Positions 34,798 through 45,547 of a stretch of 64,000 nucleotides of DNA are shown here, piece after piece. This stretch comes from Pseudomonas alcaligenes (GTDB lineage: Bacteria; Pseudomonadota; Gammaproteobacteria; Pseudomonadales; Pseudomonadaceae). Location of the stretch: the NCBI RefSeq assembly GCF_014490745.1, contig NZ_LZEU01000001.1:4863501-4927500 (forward strand), read 5' to 3'. Under the pieces are notes generated by a model, which made no database searches, was not told the origin of the DNA, and saw nothing but the letters and a program-made list of their open reading frames with translations. Position 1 is the first letter of the stretch. Every line of letters begins with the position of its first letter. The position numbers were made by a program, and so were the translations under genes.

Positions 34798-35616
34798 TCA
34801 GACCAGCTGGTGACGCAGCTCGGCCAGTACCGGCGCGCTCTGCGGACGCACCCCGCGCCAGAGGAAAAAGGCCTCGGCGGCCTGCTCCACCAGCATGCCC
34901 AGGCCATCGATGCAGCGTGCCGCGCCATGTTCGGCAGCCCAGCGGTTGAAGGCGGTCTGCTGCTTGCCATACATCATGTCGTAGCACACCGTGTGGCCGG
35001 GCTGGATCAGGCTCGGCTCGAGCGGCGGCAGCTCGCCGGCCAGCGAGGCCGAGGTGCCATTGATGATCAGGTCGACCGGTTCGCTGAGCCAGTCGAAGCC
35101 GGCCGCGGCCAGCGGGCCGAGGTCGGCGAACTCGCGGGCCAGCTGCTCGGCCTTCTCCACCGTGCGGTTGGCGATCACCAGGGCCTGCGGGTTGTGCGCC
35201 AGGATCGGCGCCAGCACACCGCGCACGGCGCCGCCGGCGCCGAGCAGGAGGATGCGCTTGCCGCTCAGGTCGAGCCCGGCATTCACCGTGAGATCGCGCA
35301 CCAGGCCGGCGCCGTCGGTGTTGTCGCCGAGCAGGCGGCCGTCCTCCAGTTTCTTCAGGGTGTTCACCGCGCCGGCGCGGCGGGCGCGCTCGGTCAATTC
35401 GTCGGCCAGCTGATAGGCCTGCTCCTTGAACGGCACGGTGACGTTGCCGCCGCGGCCCTCGGCGAAGAAGCTGCGGGCAAACCCGCTGAAGTCATCCAGC
35501 GGCGCCAGCAGGGCCTCGTAGGACAGCTGCTGGCCGGTCTGCGCGGCGAACATGCCGTGGATCAGTGGCGACTTGCTATGACCGATGGGGTTGCCGAATA
35601 CGCCGTAGCGATCCAT
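34798..35616 (-). CDS. aroE: Shikimate dehydrogenase (NADP)
   Basis: A 272-residue enzyme reducing 3-dehydroshikimate to shikimate in aromatic amino acid synthesis. Substrate-binding [18 protein letters not shown] (catalytic Lys) and [11 protein letters not shown] (Asp), the NADP glycine motif [12 protein letters not shown] and the [11 protein letters not shown] that follows are present. The ATG at 35616 ([20 protein letters not shown]) has AAGGAT upstream; the longer frame to 35679 contains only repeat DNA. Upstream, an inverted repeat separates it from hemF. Confidence 0.96.
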   Translation of the reverse strand: MDRYGVFGNPIGHSKSPLIHGMFAAQTGQQLSYEALLAPLDDFSGFARSFFAEGRGGNVTVPFKEQAYQLADELTERARRAGAVNTLKKLEDGRLLGDNTDGAGLVRDLTVNAGLDLSGKRILLLGAGGAVRGVLAPILAHNPQALVIANRTVEKAEQLAREFADLGPLAAAGFDWLSEPVDLIINGTSASLAGELPPLEPSLIQPGHTVCYDMMYGKQQTAFNRWAAEHGAARCIDGLGMLVEQAAEAFFLWRGVRPQSAPVLAELRHQLV

Positions 35617-35637
35617 GGGGGAATCCTTATCTCGAAA

Positions 35638-35688
35638 GTAGAGCGGGTGAAACCCGCATGCTCGCTTCGCGGGTTCCACCCGCCCTAC
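35638..35688. repeat. 20-bp imperfect inverted repeat between hemF and aroE
   Basis: Arms at 35638-35657 and 35669-35688 match at 18 of 20 positions around an 11-base loop; the ends read GTAGAGCGGGTG and CACCCGCCCTAC. It resembles the GTAGGGTGG-type repeat at 30399-30465 and is probably another member of the same dispersed family. It sits 7 bp after the hemF stop and 21 bp before the aroE start. Confidence 0.7.
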
Positions 35689-35695
35689 ACGGCGA

Positions 35696-36676
<981 letters not shown>

Positions 36677-36722
36677 TCAGGGTCGGCGCTTGGATGGAGC
36701 TCTTTTGCAGAGGAGTCCCGAG

Positions 36723-37700
36723 ATGGCCAAGCGTATCCAGTTTTCCCGCCACGGCGGCACCGACGTACTCGAGCTCATCGACAGCCAGCCGGCCGCGCCG
36801 GGGCCGCTGGAGGTGCGGGTGCGCAACCGCGCCATCGGCCTGAACTTCATCGACACCTACTACCGCAGCGGTCTGTACCAGCCGCCGAGCCTGCCGTCCG
36901 GGCTGGGCTGCGAGGGCGCCGGCGAGGTGGAGGCGGTGGGCAGCGCAGTGACCCATCTGCAGGTCGGCGACCGCGTGGCCTACGGCACCGGGCCGCTGGG
37001 TGCCTACGCCGAGCTGCACGTGCTGCCGGCCCAGCATCTGGTCAGGCTGCCGGATGCGGTCAGCTTCGAGCAGGCCGCCGCGCTGATGCTCAAGGGCCTG
37101 ACCGTGCAGTACCTGCTGCGCCAGACCTACCGGGCCGAAGCCGGGCAGACCATCCTCTGGCACGCAGCGGCCGGCGGTGTCGGGCTGATCGCTTGTCAGT
37201 GGGCGCGGGCGCTGGGCGTCAAGCTGATCGGCACTGTGTCGTCGCCGGAAAAAGCCGCCCTGGCCAAGGCCAACGGCGCCTGGGCGACCATCGACTACAG
37301 CCGCGAGGACGTGGTGCAGCGAGTGCTGGAGCTGACCGGCGGAGCCAAGTGCCCGGTGGTCTACGACTCGGTGGGCAAGGACACCTGGGAGCGCTCGCTG
37401 GACTGCCTGGCGCCGCGCGGCCTGCTGGTCAGCTTCGGCAACGCTTCCGGCGCGGTGACCGGGGTCAACCTCGGCGTGCTGGCGCAGAAGGGCTCGCTCT
37501 ACGTGACCCGGCCGACCCTGGGCAACTACGCCAGCAATGCCGAGCACCTGCAGGCCATGGCCGACGAGCTGTTCGCCCTGCTCGCCAGCGGTGCGCTCCA
37601 GGTGGAGATCGGCCAGCGCTATGCCCTGGCCGATGCGGCCAAGGCGCAGGAGGCGCTGAGCAGCCGGCAGACCACCGGCTCGACCATTCTGCTGCCCTGA
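36723..37700 (+). CDS. qor: NADPH:quinone oxidoreductase (zeta-crystallin family)
   Basis: A 325-residue medium-chain dehydrogenase without structural zinc. It begins AKRIQFSRHGGTDVLELID, has the NADPH-binding AAAGGVGLIACQWARALG near residue 148 and the usual VVYDSVGKDTWERSLDCLAPRG. AGGAG precedes the ATG at 36723. It catalyses one-electron or two-electron reduction of quinones; the physiological substrate is uncertain. Divergent from hemF; same neighbours as in P. aeruginosa. Confidence 0.95.
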   Translation: MAKRIQFSRHGGTDVLELIDSQPAAPGPLEVRVRNRAIGLNFIDTYYRSGLYQPPSLPSGLGCEGAGEVEAVGSAVTHLQVGDRVAYGTGPLGAYAELHVLPAQHLVRLPDAVSFEQAAALMLKGLTVQYLLRQTYRAEAGQTILWHAAAGGVGLIACQWARALGVKLIGTVSSPEKAALAKANGAWATIDYSREDVVQRVLELTGGAKCPVVYDSVGKDTWERSLDCLAPRGLLVSFGNASGAVTGVNLGVLAQKGSLYVTRPTLGNYASNAEHLQAMADELFALLASGALQVEIGQRYALADAAKAQEALSSRQTTGSTILLP

Positions 37701-37728
37701 CCGGCAGGAGCTCGCTCCGCCAACAGAA

Positions 37729-38286
37729 TCAGGACGGGCGGATCACATCGCCCGTGCGCAGGTCGCGGATCAGGCTGGGGTTGCGCCGCCCGCCCAGGGC
37801 GCCGCCGAGCACCGCATCGAGCTGGCCATGGAAATACTGCTCGACACGCAGGCGCGAACGCGCAGACGGGCGCCCGGCCGGGTTGGCCGAGGTGGACACC
37901 AGCGGGCCGACCTGGGCGCACAGCTCGCGCACCAGCGGATGGTCGCTGACGCGCAGGGCTACCGTGTCATGGCGGCCGGTGATCCATTCGGGCAGGCGAT
38001 CCTGGTGCGGCACCAGCCAGGTGTTCGGCCCCGGCCAGGTGCTGGCCAAACGGTCGATCCAGCGCTCGGGCAGATCGTCGAGAAGGAAGTCGAACTGGCG
38101 GATGCTGTCCGCCACCAGGATCAGGCCCTTGTGCATCGGCCGATCCTTGAGCGCCAGCAGGCGCTCAACGGCCGCTTCGCTCCACGGATCGCAACCCACC
38201 CCCCAGACGGCCTCGGTGGGATAAGCGATGACGCCGCCCTGACGCACCACCCGTGCCACCCGCTGTACCTGCCAACTGCTTTGCAT
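37729..38286 (-). CDS. tsaC: Threonylcarbamoyl-AMP synthase (YrdC/TsaC type)
   Basis: A 185-residue Sua5/YrdC domain enzyme that makes threonylcarbamoyl-AMP for t6A37 of ANN-decoding tRNAs. Motifs: [30 protein letters not shown] (Lys-Arg substrate binding) and [16 protein letters not shown] (KxxxS(x)SxN type). Length is that of stand-alone TsaC, not the longer Sua5. It is 43 bp downstream of dprA on the same strand, a common pairing. Confidence 0.95.
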   Translation of the reverse strand: MQSSWQVQRVARVVRQGGVIAYPTEAVWGVGCDPWSEAAVERLLALKDRPMHKGLILVADSIRQFDFLLDDLPERWIDRLASTWPGPNTWLVPHQDRLPEWITGRHDTVALRVSDHPLVRELCAQVGPLVSTSANPAGRPSARSRLRVEQYFHGQLDAVLGGALGGRRNPSLIRDLRTGDVIRPS

Positions 38287-38329
38287 GCCTACCCCCGAAC
38301 CGGCTTGAATGGCGGCGAGTTTAGCGGCC

Positions 38330-39418
38330 TCAGGCGCTGCGGGGTACCCAGCGACCGACCTCGCACACCACCAGGCCGTCCAGTTCCAGCTCGGTGAGCT
38401 GCGCCAGGGTCTCGCCCAGGGCCAGGTCGCAGGCCCGCGCCAGCTCCTCGCTGCTCAGCGGTGCGGCGCGCAGCTGGCGCAGCAAGGGGTGATCGCGAAC
38501 CGCCACGGCAGGCGCTGCCGGCGCCAGGCTCTGCCAGCCGCGCAGGGCCTGGAGAATATCCTCGACACTCTCCACCAGGGTCGCGCCCTCGCGGATCAGT
38601 TGATGACAGCCTCGCGCGCCGGGGTGGTGAATCGAACCGGGAATGGCGTACACCTCGCGCCCCTGCTCGGCAGCCAGCCGCGCGGTGATCAGCGAGCCGC
38701 TGGACGGGCTGGCCTCGACCACCAGCACACCGAGCGCCAGGCCGCTGATGATGCGGTTACGCCGCGGAAAGTTGCCGGCCTGAGGCGGACTGGCCAGCGG
38801 CAGCTCGGAGACCAGCGCGCCGCCTTCGGCCACTATCCGCTCGGCCAGGCCGGCATGGCGCTGCGGGTAGATGCACTGCAGACCGGTACCCAGCACTGCC
38901 AGCGTGGCACCTCCAGCATCCAGCGCGCCCTGGTGCGCCGCACCATCGATACCCAGGGCCAGCCCGCTGGTGATCGCGAAACCGCCACCGGCCAGGCTGC
39001 GAGCAAAGGCCCGGGCGGTATTCAGCCCCGGACGCGAGGCGCGCCGGCTGCCGACCATGGCCAGCTGCGGGCGTTCCAGCAGCCCCGGCTCGCCGGCAAC
39101 GAACAGCAGCGGCGGGGCATCGCTCAGCTCGGCGAGCAAGGCCGGATAGCGGGCATCGTCCCACATCAGCAGTTGCTGGTTCGGCGACTCCAGCCAGGCC
39201 AGCGCCTCGGCGGCCTGCTGGCGAGTCGCCGCACTGCGCCGCGCCTCGGCACAGATGGCCGGCAGGCCGAGGCTGCGCCAGGCGGCAGCCGGAGCACTGA
39301 GGGCAGCGGAGGCGGATTGGAAAGCCTCGAGCAGGCGGCGGAACCGCCGTGGCCCGAGTTCGGGCAGGCCATGCAGGCGCAGGCGCGCCTCCAGTTCGGC
39401 GGGGGATATGGCACTCAT
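38330..39418 (-). CDS. dprA: DNA-processing protein DprA
   Basis: A 362-residue protein that loads RecA on incoming single-stranded DNA during transformation. Rossmann-like core: [55 protein letters not shown] and [21 protein letters not shown], with a C-terminal winged-helix domain ([21 protein letters not shown]) as in many gammaproteobacteria. The ATG at 39418 is preferred since AAGGA lies upstream at good distance. It is followed by tsaC. Confidence 0.94.
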   Translation of the reverse strand: MSAISPAELEARLRLHGLPELGPRRFRRLLEAFQSASAALSAPAAAWRSLGLPAICAEARRSAATRQQAAEALAWLESPNQQLLMWDDARYPALLAELSDAPPLLFVAGEPGLLERPQLAMVGSRRASRPGLNTARAFARSLAGGGFAITSGLALGIDGAAHQGALDAGGATLAVLGTGLQCIYPQRHAGLAERIVAEGGALVSELPLASPPQAGNFPRRNRIISGLALGVLVVEASPSSGSLITARLAAEQGREVYAIPGSIHHPGARGCHQLIREGATLVESVEDILQALRGWQSLAPAAPAVAVRDHPLLRQLRAAPLSSEELARACDLALGETLAQLTELELDGLVVCEVGRWVPRSA

Positions 39419-39463
39419 CTGATCATCCTTGATCAAGCGCGCCCGGTGCGGGCCGCAGAAAGC

Positions 39464-39487
39464 AAAACCCCCGCTTTCGCGGGGGTT
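39464..39487 (-). terminator. Intrinsic terminator after the LysM gene
   Basis: Arms AACCCCCGC / GCGGGGGTT with a TTTC loop. Read on the minus strand it is followed by TTTTGCTTT, 8 bp after the stop of the LysM gene. It separates that gene from dprA. Confidence 0.85.
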
Positions 39488-39494
39488 CTGGGTA

Positions 39495-40520
39495 TTACGG
39501 GTTCTTCACCTTGTCCATCACCGCCAGGTCGCGGGTGGCGTAGAGCACCAGGCCGTAGCTGAGCTTCTCGTAGGTGCGGAACACCATCAGCAGGCCGGAG
39601 CGCTCGTCGGGGATCTTCACCGACTCGTCGGTAACCCGGTCACGCACGGTCTCGCCGGTCTTGTACACCGCCAGCACGTTGCCTTCGCTCAGACCGTCGA
39701 TCTTGCCCTTGTTGATGGTCACCACATCGTACTGGCCGATCTTGGCCACACCGCGCGGTACATCGAGGATCAGACCATTGACATCGGTCGGCGGCTCGCT
39801 GGGCATGAAGGTCGAAGTAACCGCACGCTCCTCGGTGGGGAACAGGCGGTCACCCGGGCGAACTTCCTGGGTCGAACGGGTCAGGGTCAGGGTACCAATG
39901 TCGCCCTCTTCGGCCACCAGCTCGCCGCTGCCGATATCGTCGGCATTGATGCCGAGGAACTCCTGGGTTTCCGGGTCGGTGTAGGTCTTGCCCTGACGGA
40001 AGATGCCATAGGCCGGTTGTGTCTGGTCGAAAGCACCGCGGGCATAGACCCGGTCACCGGCACCGCTGATCACACTTTCCTGCTGCCCGGCTACCACGTA
40101 GGGCTTGCCGTTGAAATCTTCGGCCGAATCGACGATGCGGTTGCTCAGCAGGAAGCTGTTGATCGCCTCCAGCGGGATGGCCGGAATGGCCTGAGCCATC
40201 GGTGTGGTACGTACCTGGGGCGACAGCTTGATGGTGCCGCGCGACTCGCCGCGGTTGAGCACCAGGCGCGGCTGGCCGTCAACGTAGACCAGGCTCAGGG
40301 TATCGCCCGGATAGATCAGGTGCGGATTCTCGATCTGCGGGTTGGCGTGCCACAGTTCGGGCCACTTCCACGGTTGGCTGAGGAATTTGCCGGAAATGTC
40401 CCAGAGCGTGTCACCCTTGACCACGGTGTAGCGGTCCGGATGACCTTCCTTGAGCTGCACTTCTGCCTGGGCCAGACCGCCAACGGCGAGAAGTAGCAGG
40501 GCGAGTAGTGATTTCCTCAT
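39495..40520 (-). CDS. tsaP: LysM-domain protein, TsaP-like (type IV pilus secretin-associated)
   Basis: A 341-residue exported protein: signal peptide MRKSLLALLLLAVGGLAQA, one LysM peptidoglycan-binding domain (DRYTVVKGDTLWDISGKFLSQPWKWPELWHANP, about residues 28-75), and a long C-terminal region with a beta-rich FlgT-like part (GDRLFPTEERAV onward). I recall the P. aeruginosa homologue at this position (PA0020) being named TsaP, which anchors the PilQ secretin to peptidoglycan. Pilus genes are not nearby, as in that species. Divergent from def. Confidence 0.85.
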   Translation of the reverse strand: MRKSLLALLLLAVGGLAQAEVQLKEGHPDRYTVVKGDTLWDISGKFLSQPWKWPELWHANPQIENPHLIYPGDTLSLVYVDGQPRLVLNRGESRGTIKLSPQVRTTPMAQAIPAIPLEAINSFLLSNRIVDSAEDFNGKPYVVAGQQESVISGAGDRVYARGAFDQTQPAYGIFRQGKTYTDPETQEFLGINADDIGSGELVAEEGDIGTLTLTRSTQEVRPGDRLFPTEERAVTSTFMPSEPPTDVNGLILDVPRGVAKIGQYDVVTINKGKIDGLSEGNVLAVYKTGETVRDRVTDESVKIPDERSGLLMVFRTYEKLSYGLVLYATRDLAVMDKVKNP

Positions 40521-40653
40521 GCGGTGAATCCCTTTATTATGTGGCTGGCGCCTGTAAGCCGCAGAATACGTGGCTTCAAAGCCGTTTTTCAAAGCTGTTC
40601 ATCATCTTAGCAGCGGTTTTTGACTTTATTCCACAAGTGCATCACAAACATCT

Positions 40654-41160
40654 ATGGCGATTCTCAACATCCTCGAATTTCCCGACCCGCGCCTGCGCAC
40701 CATCGCCAAGCCGGTAACCGTATTCGACACGGCGCTGAACACGCTGATCGACGACATGTTCGAGACCATGTACGCCGCGCCCGGCATCGGCCTGGCCGCG
40801 ACCCAGGTCAACGTGCACAAGCGCGTGGTGGTGATGGATCTGTCCGAGGACAAATCCGAGCCGCGGGTGTTCATCAACCCCGAGTTCGAATCGCTCACCG
40901 AAGAGATGGATCAGTACCAGGAAGGCTGCCTGTCGGTGCCCGGCTTCTACGAGAACGTCGACCGCCCGCAGAAGGTCAAGATCAAGGCCCAGGGCCGTGA
41001 CGGCAAGCCCTACGAGCTGATCGCCGAAGGCCTGCTGGCCGTGTGCATCCAGCACGAGTGCGACCATCTCAACGGCAAGCTGTTCGTCGACTACCTGTCC
41101 AGCCTCAAGCGCGACCGGATCAAGAAGAAGCTGGAAAAACAGCACCGCCAGCAGGCGTGA
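40654..41160 (+). CDS. def: Peptide deformylase
   Basis: A 168-residue iron enzyme removing formyl groups from nascent proteins. All three motifs are present: GIGLAATQ near residue 45, EGCLSVPG near 89 (metal Cys) and QHECDHLNG near 132 (HExxH). No clear ribosome-binding site precedes the ATG. It is followed after a terminator hairpin by fmt, whose product adds the formyl group that Def removes. Confidence 0.97.
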   Translation: MAILNILEFPDPRLRTIAKPVTVFDTALNTLIDDMFETMYAAPGIGLAATQVNVHKRVVVMDLSEDKSEPRVFINPEFESLTEEMDQYQEGCLSVPGFYENVDRPQKVKIKAQGRDGKPYELIAEGLLAVCIQHECDHLNGKLFVDYLSSLKRDRIKKKLEKQHRQQA

Positions 41161-41172
41161 TCCCCGACTCCC

Positions 41173-41199
41173 AAAGGCTTGCCCCGGCAAGCCTTTTTC
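41173..41199 (+). terminator. Intrinsic terminator between def and fmt
   Basis: Arms AAAGGCTTGCC / GGCAAGCCTTT with a 2-base centre, then TTCTTT on the plus strand. It starts 13 bp after the def stop and ends 16 bp before the fmt start, so it would reduce read-through inside what is otherwise a def-fmt-rsmB-trkA series. Confidence 0.85.
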
Positions 41200-41214
41200 T
41201 TTAGCGAGCCCTTC

Positions 41215-42147
41215 ATGCGCATCATCTTCGCCGGCACCCCGGAATTCGCTGCCCAGCACCTGCAGGCCCTGCTCGATGCAGGCCGCGAGATAGTCGCCGT
41301 CTACACCCAGCCGGATCGCCCAGCCGGGCGCGGGCAGAAGCTTATGCCCAGCCCGGTCAAACAACTGGCGCTGCAGCACGGCATCGCCGTGTACCAGCCG
41401 CAGACCCTGCGCGACCCGGCGGCCCAGGCCGAGCTCAAGACCCTGGATGCCGACCTGATGGTGGTGGTGGCCTACGGCCTGATCCTGCCCCAGGTGGTGC
41501 TGGACACCCCGCGCCTGGGCTGCATCAACAGCCACGCTTCGCTGCTGCCACGCTGGCGCGGCGCGGCGCCGATCCAGCGCGCCGTGCAGGCTGGCGACGC
41601 CACGAGCGGCGTCACCGTGATGCAGATGGAAGCCGGCCTGGATACCGGCCCGATGCTGCTCAAGGTCAGCACCACCATCACCGCCGAAGACACCGGCGGC
41701 AGCCTGCACGACCGCCTGGCCCAGCTCGGCTCGGCAGCAGTGGTCGAGGCCGTGGGCAAGCTGGCGGCCGGCGAGCTGCATGGCGAAGTGCAGGACGACA
41801 GCCTGGCCACCTATGCGCACAAGCTGAACAAGGACGAGGCGCGCCTCGACTGGAGCCGCCCGGCCGTGGAGCTGGAGCGCCTGATCCGCGCCTTCAACCC
41901 CTGGCCGATCTGCCACAGCACGCTGAATGGCGAGCCGCTCAAGGTACTGGCCGCCCAGTTGGGCGAGGGTAAAGGCGTACCTGGCAGCGTACTGGCCGCC
42001 GACAAGAATGGCCTGACCGTCGCCTGCGGCGACGGCGCCCTGCGCCTGACCCGCCTGCAGTTGCCCGGTGGCAAGCCGCTGGCCTTCAGCGACCTGTACA
42101 ACAGCCGCCGCGAGCAATTCGCCGTCGGCCTGGTACTCGGTCAATGA
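41215..42147 (+). CDS. fmt: Methionyl-tRNA formyltransferase
   Basis: A 310-residue enzyme that formylates initiator Met-tRNA with 10-formyl-THF. Motifs: [19 protein letters not shown], catalytic [22 protein letters not shown] (Asn/His) and [17 protein letters not shown]. The C-terminal OB-like domain follows. The start at 41215 is placed directly before [10 protein letters not shown]. Its stop overlaps the rsmB start (ATGA). Confidence 0.97.
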   Translation: MRIIFAGTPEFAAQHLQALLDAGREIVAVYTQPDRPAGRGQKLMPSPVKQLALQHGIAVYQPQTLRDPAAQAELKTLDADLMVVVAYGLILPQVVLDTPRLGCINSHASLLPRWRGAAPIQRAVQAGDATSGVTVMQMEAGLDTGPMLLKVSTTITAEDTGGSLHDRLAQLGSAAVVEAVGKLAAGELHGEVQDDSLATYAHKLNKDEARLDWSRPAVELERLIRAFNPWPICHSTLNGEPLKVLAAQLGEGKGVPGSVLAADKNGLTVACGDGALRLTRLQLPGGKPLAFSDLYNSRREQFAVGLVLGQ

Positions 42148-43457
42148 ATCCACGCCTGGCCGCCGCCCGCGCCCTGGCGGCCGTACTCAACGGCAAGGCC
42201 TCGCTGGGCAGCAGCTTGCCGCCGCTGCTGGACAAGGTCGAGCCGCGCGATCGCGGCCTGGCCCAGGATCTCGCCTTTGGCACCGCGCGCTGGCAGCCAC
42301 GCCTGGCACTGCTCGCCGACAAGCTGTTGCAGAAGCCGTTCAAGGCCGCCGACCGCGATGTCGAGGCGCTGTTGCTGGTCGGCCTGTACCAGCTGCTGTA
42401 CACCCGCATCCCGGCCCATGCCGCCATCGGTGAAACGGTGGCCTGTGTCGACAAGCTGAAGAAGTCCTCGCTCAAGGGTCTGCTCAACGCCGTGCTGCGC
42501 AATGCCCAGCGCGATCACGAGGCGCTGTTCGCCGAGCTGGAGCGCGACCCGGTGCTGCACACCGCCCATCCGCGCTGGCTGCAGAAGGCTCTCAAGGCGC
42601 GCTGGCCGGAGCACTGGCAGGCCATCTGCGCCGCCAACAACGCCCATCCGCCGCTGCTGCTGCGGGTCAACCGCCGCCATGGCAACCGCGCCGCCTACCT
42701 GGCCGAACTGCAGGCTGCCGGCATCGAAGCCGTGCCCTGCACCTTCAGCCGCGATGGCGTGCGCCTGCTGCAGCCCTGCGATGTGAAGACCCTGCCGGGC
42801 TTCATGGACGGTCGCCTCAGCGTGCAGGACGAAGCCGCCCAGCTGGCCGCCGACCTGCTCCAGCTGGCTCCCGGCCAGCGCGTGCTGGATGCCTGCGCCG
42901 CTCCCGGCGGCAAGACCTGCCACCTGCTCGAAGCCGAACCCGGCCTCGCCGAGGTGGTCGCCATCGACCTCGAGCCGGCGCGCCTGGCGCGAGTACGCGA
43001 GAACCTCGAACGGCTGCAGCTCGACGCCACCCTGATCGCCGCCGACGGCCGCGACACCGCCAGTTGGTGGGACGGCAAGCCGTTCCAGCGCATCCTGCTC
43101 GATGCGCCCTGCTCGGCCACCGGGGTGATCAGGCGCCACCCGGACATCAAGCTGACCCGCCAGGCCGAGGACATCCCGGCCCTGGCTCAGCTGCAGGCCG
43201 AGCTGCTCGACGCCCTGTGGCCGACCCTGGAGGTCGGCGGCATCCTGCTCTACGCCACCTGCTCGGTGATGCCCGAGGAGAACAGCGACAACATCGCCGC
43301 CTTCCTCGCCCGCACCCCGGGCGCCCGCGAGCTGGATATCGCCGGCGCCTTCGGCCTCAAGCAGGCCCATGGCCGCCAGTTGCTGCCGCAGATCGACGGC
43401 CACGACGGCTTCTACTATGCCAAGCTGATAAAAATCGCCGCCTCCACCCGCGGCTAA
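42144..43457 (+). CDS. rsmB: 16S rRNA (cytosine-967-C5) methyltransferase
   Basis: A 437-residue enzyme: an N-terminal NusB-like domain (residues 1-140) and a C-terminal SAM methyltransferase. Motifs: [20 protein letters not shown] near 250, the PC motif [18 protein letters not shown] near 320 and the TC motif [15 protein letters not shown] near 372 (the two catalytic Cys). It overlaps fmt and precedes trkA by 11 bp. Confidence 0.97.
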   Translation: MNPRLAAARALAAVLNGKASLGSSLPPLLDKVEPRDRGLAQDLAFGTARWQPRLALLADKLLQKPFKAADRDVEALLLVGLYQLLYTRIPAHAAIGETVACVDKLKKSSLKGLLNAVLRNAQRDHEALFAELERDPVLHTAHPRWLQKALKARWPEHWQAICAANNAHPPLLLRVNRRHGNRAAYLAELQAAGIEAVPCTFSRDGVRLLQPCDVKTLPGFMDGRLSVQDEAAQLAADLLQLAPGQRVLDACAAPGGKTCHLLEAEPGLAEVVAIDLEPARLARVRENLERLQLDATLIAADGRDTASWWDGKPFQRILLDAPCSATGVIRRHPDIKLTRQAEDIPALAQLQAELLDALWPTLEVGGILLYATCSVMPEENSDNIAAFLARTPGARELDIAGAFGLKQAHGRQLLPQIDGHDGFYYAKLIKIAASTRG

Positions 43458-43468
43458 CGGAGCGATCA

Positions 43469-44842
43469 GTGAAGATCATCATCCTCGGTGCCGGGCAAGT
43501 CGGCGGCACCCTGGCCGAGCACCTGGCCGGCGAAGCCAACGACATCACCGTGGTCGATACCGACAGCGAGCGCCTGCGCGACCTCGGCGACCGCCTGGAC
43601 ATCCGCACCGTGGTCGGCCGCGGCTCCTTCCCCACCGTGCTGCGCCAGGCCGGCGCCGACGACGCCGACATGCTGGTGGCGGTGACCAACAGCGACGAGA
43701 TCAACATGGTCGCCTGCCAGGTGGCCTACACCCTGTTCCATACCCCGACCAAGATCGCCCGGGTACGCGAGTCGGCCTACCTGACCCGCGAAGCGCTGTT
43801 CGACAACGAGGCCATTCCGGTCGACGTGCTGATCAGCCCCGAGCAGGTGGTGACCAACTACATCAAGCGCCTGATCGAATACCCCGGCGCTCTGCAGGTG
43901 ATCGACTTCGCCGAGGGCAAGGCCCAGCTGGTGGCGGTCAAGGCCTACTACGGCGGCCCGCTGATCGGCCAGCAGATCCGCCAGCTGCGCGAGCACATGC
44001 CCAACGTCGACACCCGGGTGGCGGCCATCTTCCGGCGCAACCGACCGATCATGCCGCAGGGCGACACGGTGATCGAAGCCGACGACGAAGTGTTCTTCAT
44101 TGCCGCCAAGGCTCACATCCGCGCGGTGATGAGCGAGCTGCGCCGCCTGGAAGACAACTACAAGCGCATCGTCATCGCCGGCGGCGGGCATATCGGCGAG
44201 CGCCTGGCCGAGGCCATCGAGAGCCGCTACCAGGTAAAGATCATCGAGATGAACCCGGCGCGCTGCCGCTACCTGTCGGAGAACCTGGAGAGCACCATCG
44301 TGCTGCAGGGCAGTGCCTCCGACCGCGACCTGCTGGTGGAAGAGAACATCAACGAGGCCGACATCTTCCTCGCCCTGACCAACGACGACGAGGCCAACAT
44401 CATGTCCTCGCTGCTGGCCAAGCGCCTCGGCGCGCGCAAGGTGATGACCATCATCAACAACCCGGCCTATGTCGACCTGGTGCAGGGCGGCGACATCGAC
44501 ATCGCCATCAGCCCGCAGTTGGCCACCATCGGCACCCTGCTGACCCACGTGCGCCGCGGCGATATCGAGAGCGTGCACTCGCTGCGCCGCGGTGCGGCGG
44601 AAGCCATCGAGGCCATCGCCCACGGCGACGCCAAGTCGAGCAAGGTGGTCGGCCGCATGATCGAGGAGATCGCCCTGCCACCGGGCACCACCATCGGCGC
44701 GATCATTCGCGACGAGGAAGTGCTGATCGCCCACGACGACACCCTGATCGAGTCCGGCGACCACGTGATCCTGTTCCTGGTCGACAAGAAGTACATTCGC
44801 GATGTAGAACGGCTGTTCCAGGTTGGTTTGACCTTCTTCTGA
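43469..44842 (+). CDS. trkA: Trk potassium uptake regulatory protein TrkA
   Basis: A 457-residue cytoplasmic gating protein with two RCK units, each an NAD-binding Rossmann fold plus a C-terminal domain. The glycine motifs are [18 protein letters not shown] at the start and [18 protein letters not shown] near residue 232. The GTG at 43469 has GGAG 8 bases upstream. The TrkH/TrkG membrane partner is not in this window. Order fmt-rsmB-trkA is shared with many gammaproteobacteria. Confidence 0.96.
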   Translation: MKIIILGAGQVGGTLAEHLAGEANDITVVDTDSERLRDLGDRLDIRTVVGRGSFPTVLRQAGADDADMLVAVTNSDEINMVACQVAYTLFHTPTKIARVRESAYLTREALFDNEAIPVDVLISPEQVVTNYIKRLIEYPGALQVIDFAEGKAQLVAVKAYYGGPLIGQQIRQLREHMPNVDTRVAAIFRRNRPIMPQGDTVIEADDEVFFIAAKAHIRAVMSELRRLEDNYKRIVIAGGGHIGERLAEAIESRYQVKIIEMNPARCRYLSENLESTIVLQGSASDRDLLVEENINEADIFLALTNDDEANIMSSLLAKRLGARKVMTIINNPAYVDLVQGGDIDIAISPQLATIGTLLTHVRRGDIESVHSLRRGAAEAIEAIAHGDAKSSKVVGRMIEEIALPPGTTIGAIIRDEEVLIAHDDTLIESGDHVILFLVDKKYIRDVERLFQVGLTFF

Positions 44843-44852
44843 GACCCGCTGC

Positions 44853-45182
44853 ATGACCACTCCGGATTCCCTGGAAAAGCTGCTGGCCCGCGGGGTGGAC
44901 AACGCCCTGCTGCGCTTCGGCCTGGGCAAGGCCTACCTCGACGCCGGCCAGGCCGAGCAGGCGGCCGAGCACCTGCAGCACTGCCTGCGCTTCGACCCCA
45001 ACTACTCGGCGGCATGGAAGCTGCTGGGCCAGGCCTGCCAGCGCCAGGGCATGCAGGAAGAAGCGCGCCAGGCCTGGCACAACGGCCTGGAGGTGGCGCG
45101 CAAGCGTGGCGACAAGCAGACGGAAAAGGAAATGACGGTGTTTCTGCGGCGCCTGGAGAAGGCGGCGGGAGAGGGCGTCTAG
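44853..45182 (+). CDS. Tetratricopeptide-repeat protein
   Basis: A 109-residue soluble protein with about two and a half TPR units: ALLRFGLGKAYLDAGQAEQAAEHLQHCLRFDPN at 18-50 and YSAAWKLLGQACQRQGMQEEARQAWHNGLEVARKRGD at 51-87. Such proteins mediate protein contacts. It begins 10 bp after trkA and may be the last gene of that transcript. No specific partner can be inferred. Confidence 0.87.
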   Translation: MTTPDSLEKLLARGVDNALLRFGLGKAYLDAGQAEQAAEHLQHCLRFDPNYSAAWKLLGQACQRQGMQEEARQAWHNGLEVARKRGDKQTEKEMTVFLRRLEKAAGEGV

Positions 45183-45217
45183 CGCCTCAGGCGGCCTGCC
45201 ACTAAGGAATCAGGCTC

Positions 45218-45487
45218 TCAGTCTTCGCGCTGGAAGATCAGCGCCACGCCACTGGGCTCGAAGCGCACCACCTGCATCTGCACCACCGGCGCCGGGATCG
45301 GCAGGCCCTGCACCTGGCCGCTGACCACCTCGCCGATCTGCAGCAGGCGCTGGGCATCGTCGATCACCACGAACACACCGCTCTCGGAGATATCGCGGGT
45401 AGTCACCAGCATCTGCCCGTGCAGCGGGTGGTCGATGCGTAGCTGTACCTTGAGCGGGGTACGCTTGTGATCGCGCTTGTTGTCCAT
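45218..45487 (-). CDS. PilZ-domain protein
   Basis: An 89-residue single-domain PilZ protein. The c-di-GMP motifs are present: RxxxR near the N-terminus (Arg5, Arg9 in NKRDHKRTPLKV) and DxSxxG (TTRDISESGVFVVI), so it can probably bind the second messenger. I recall a PilZ gene in the same place in P. aeruginosa. It is on the minus strand, 60 bp downstream of the LpxL-like gene. Confidence 0.9.
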   Translation of the reverse strand: MDNKRDHKRTPLKVQLRIDHPLHGQMLVTTRDISESGVFVVIDDAQRLLQIGEVVSGQVQGLPIPAPVVQMQVVRFEPSGVALIFQRED

Positions 45488-45547
45488 GCCTGTCCTGTTG
45501 TTATGGGCTGGAAATGCTTCAGACGGTACTGGCTAATGCCTTGCGCA

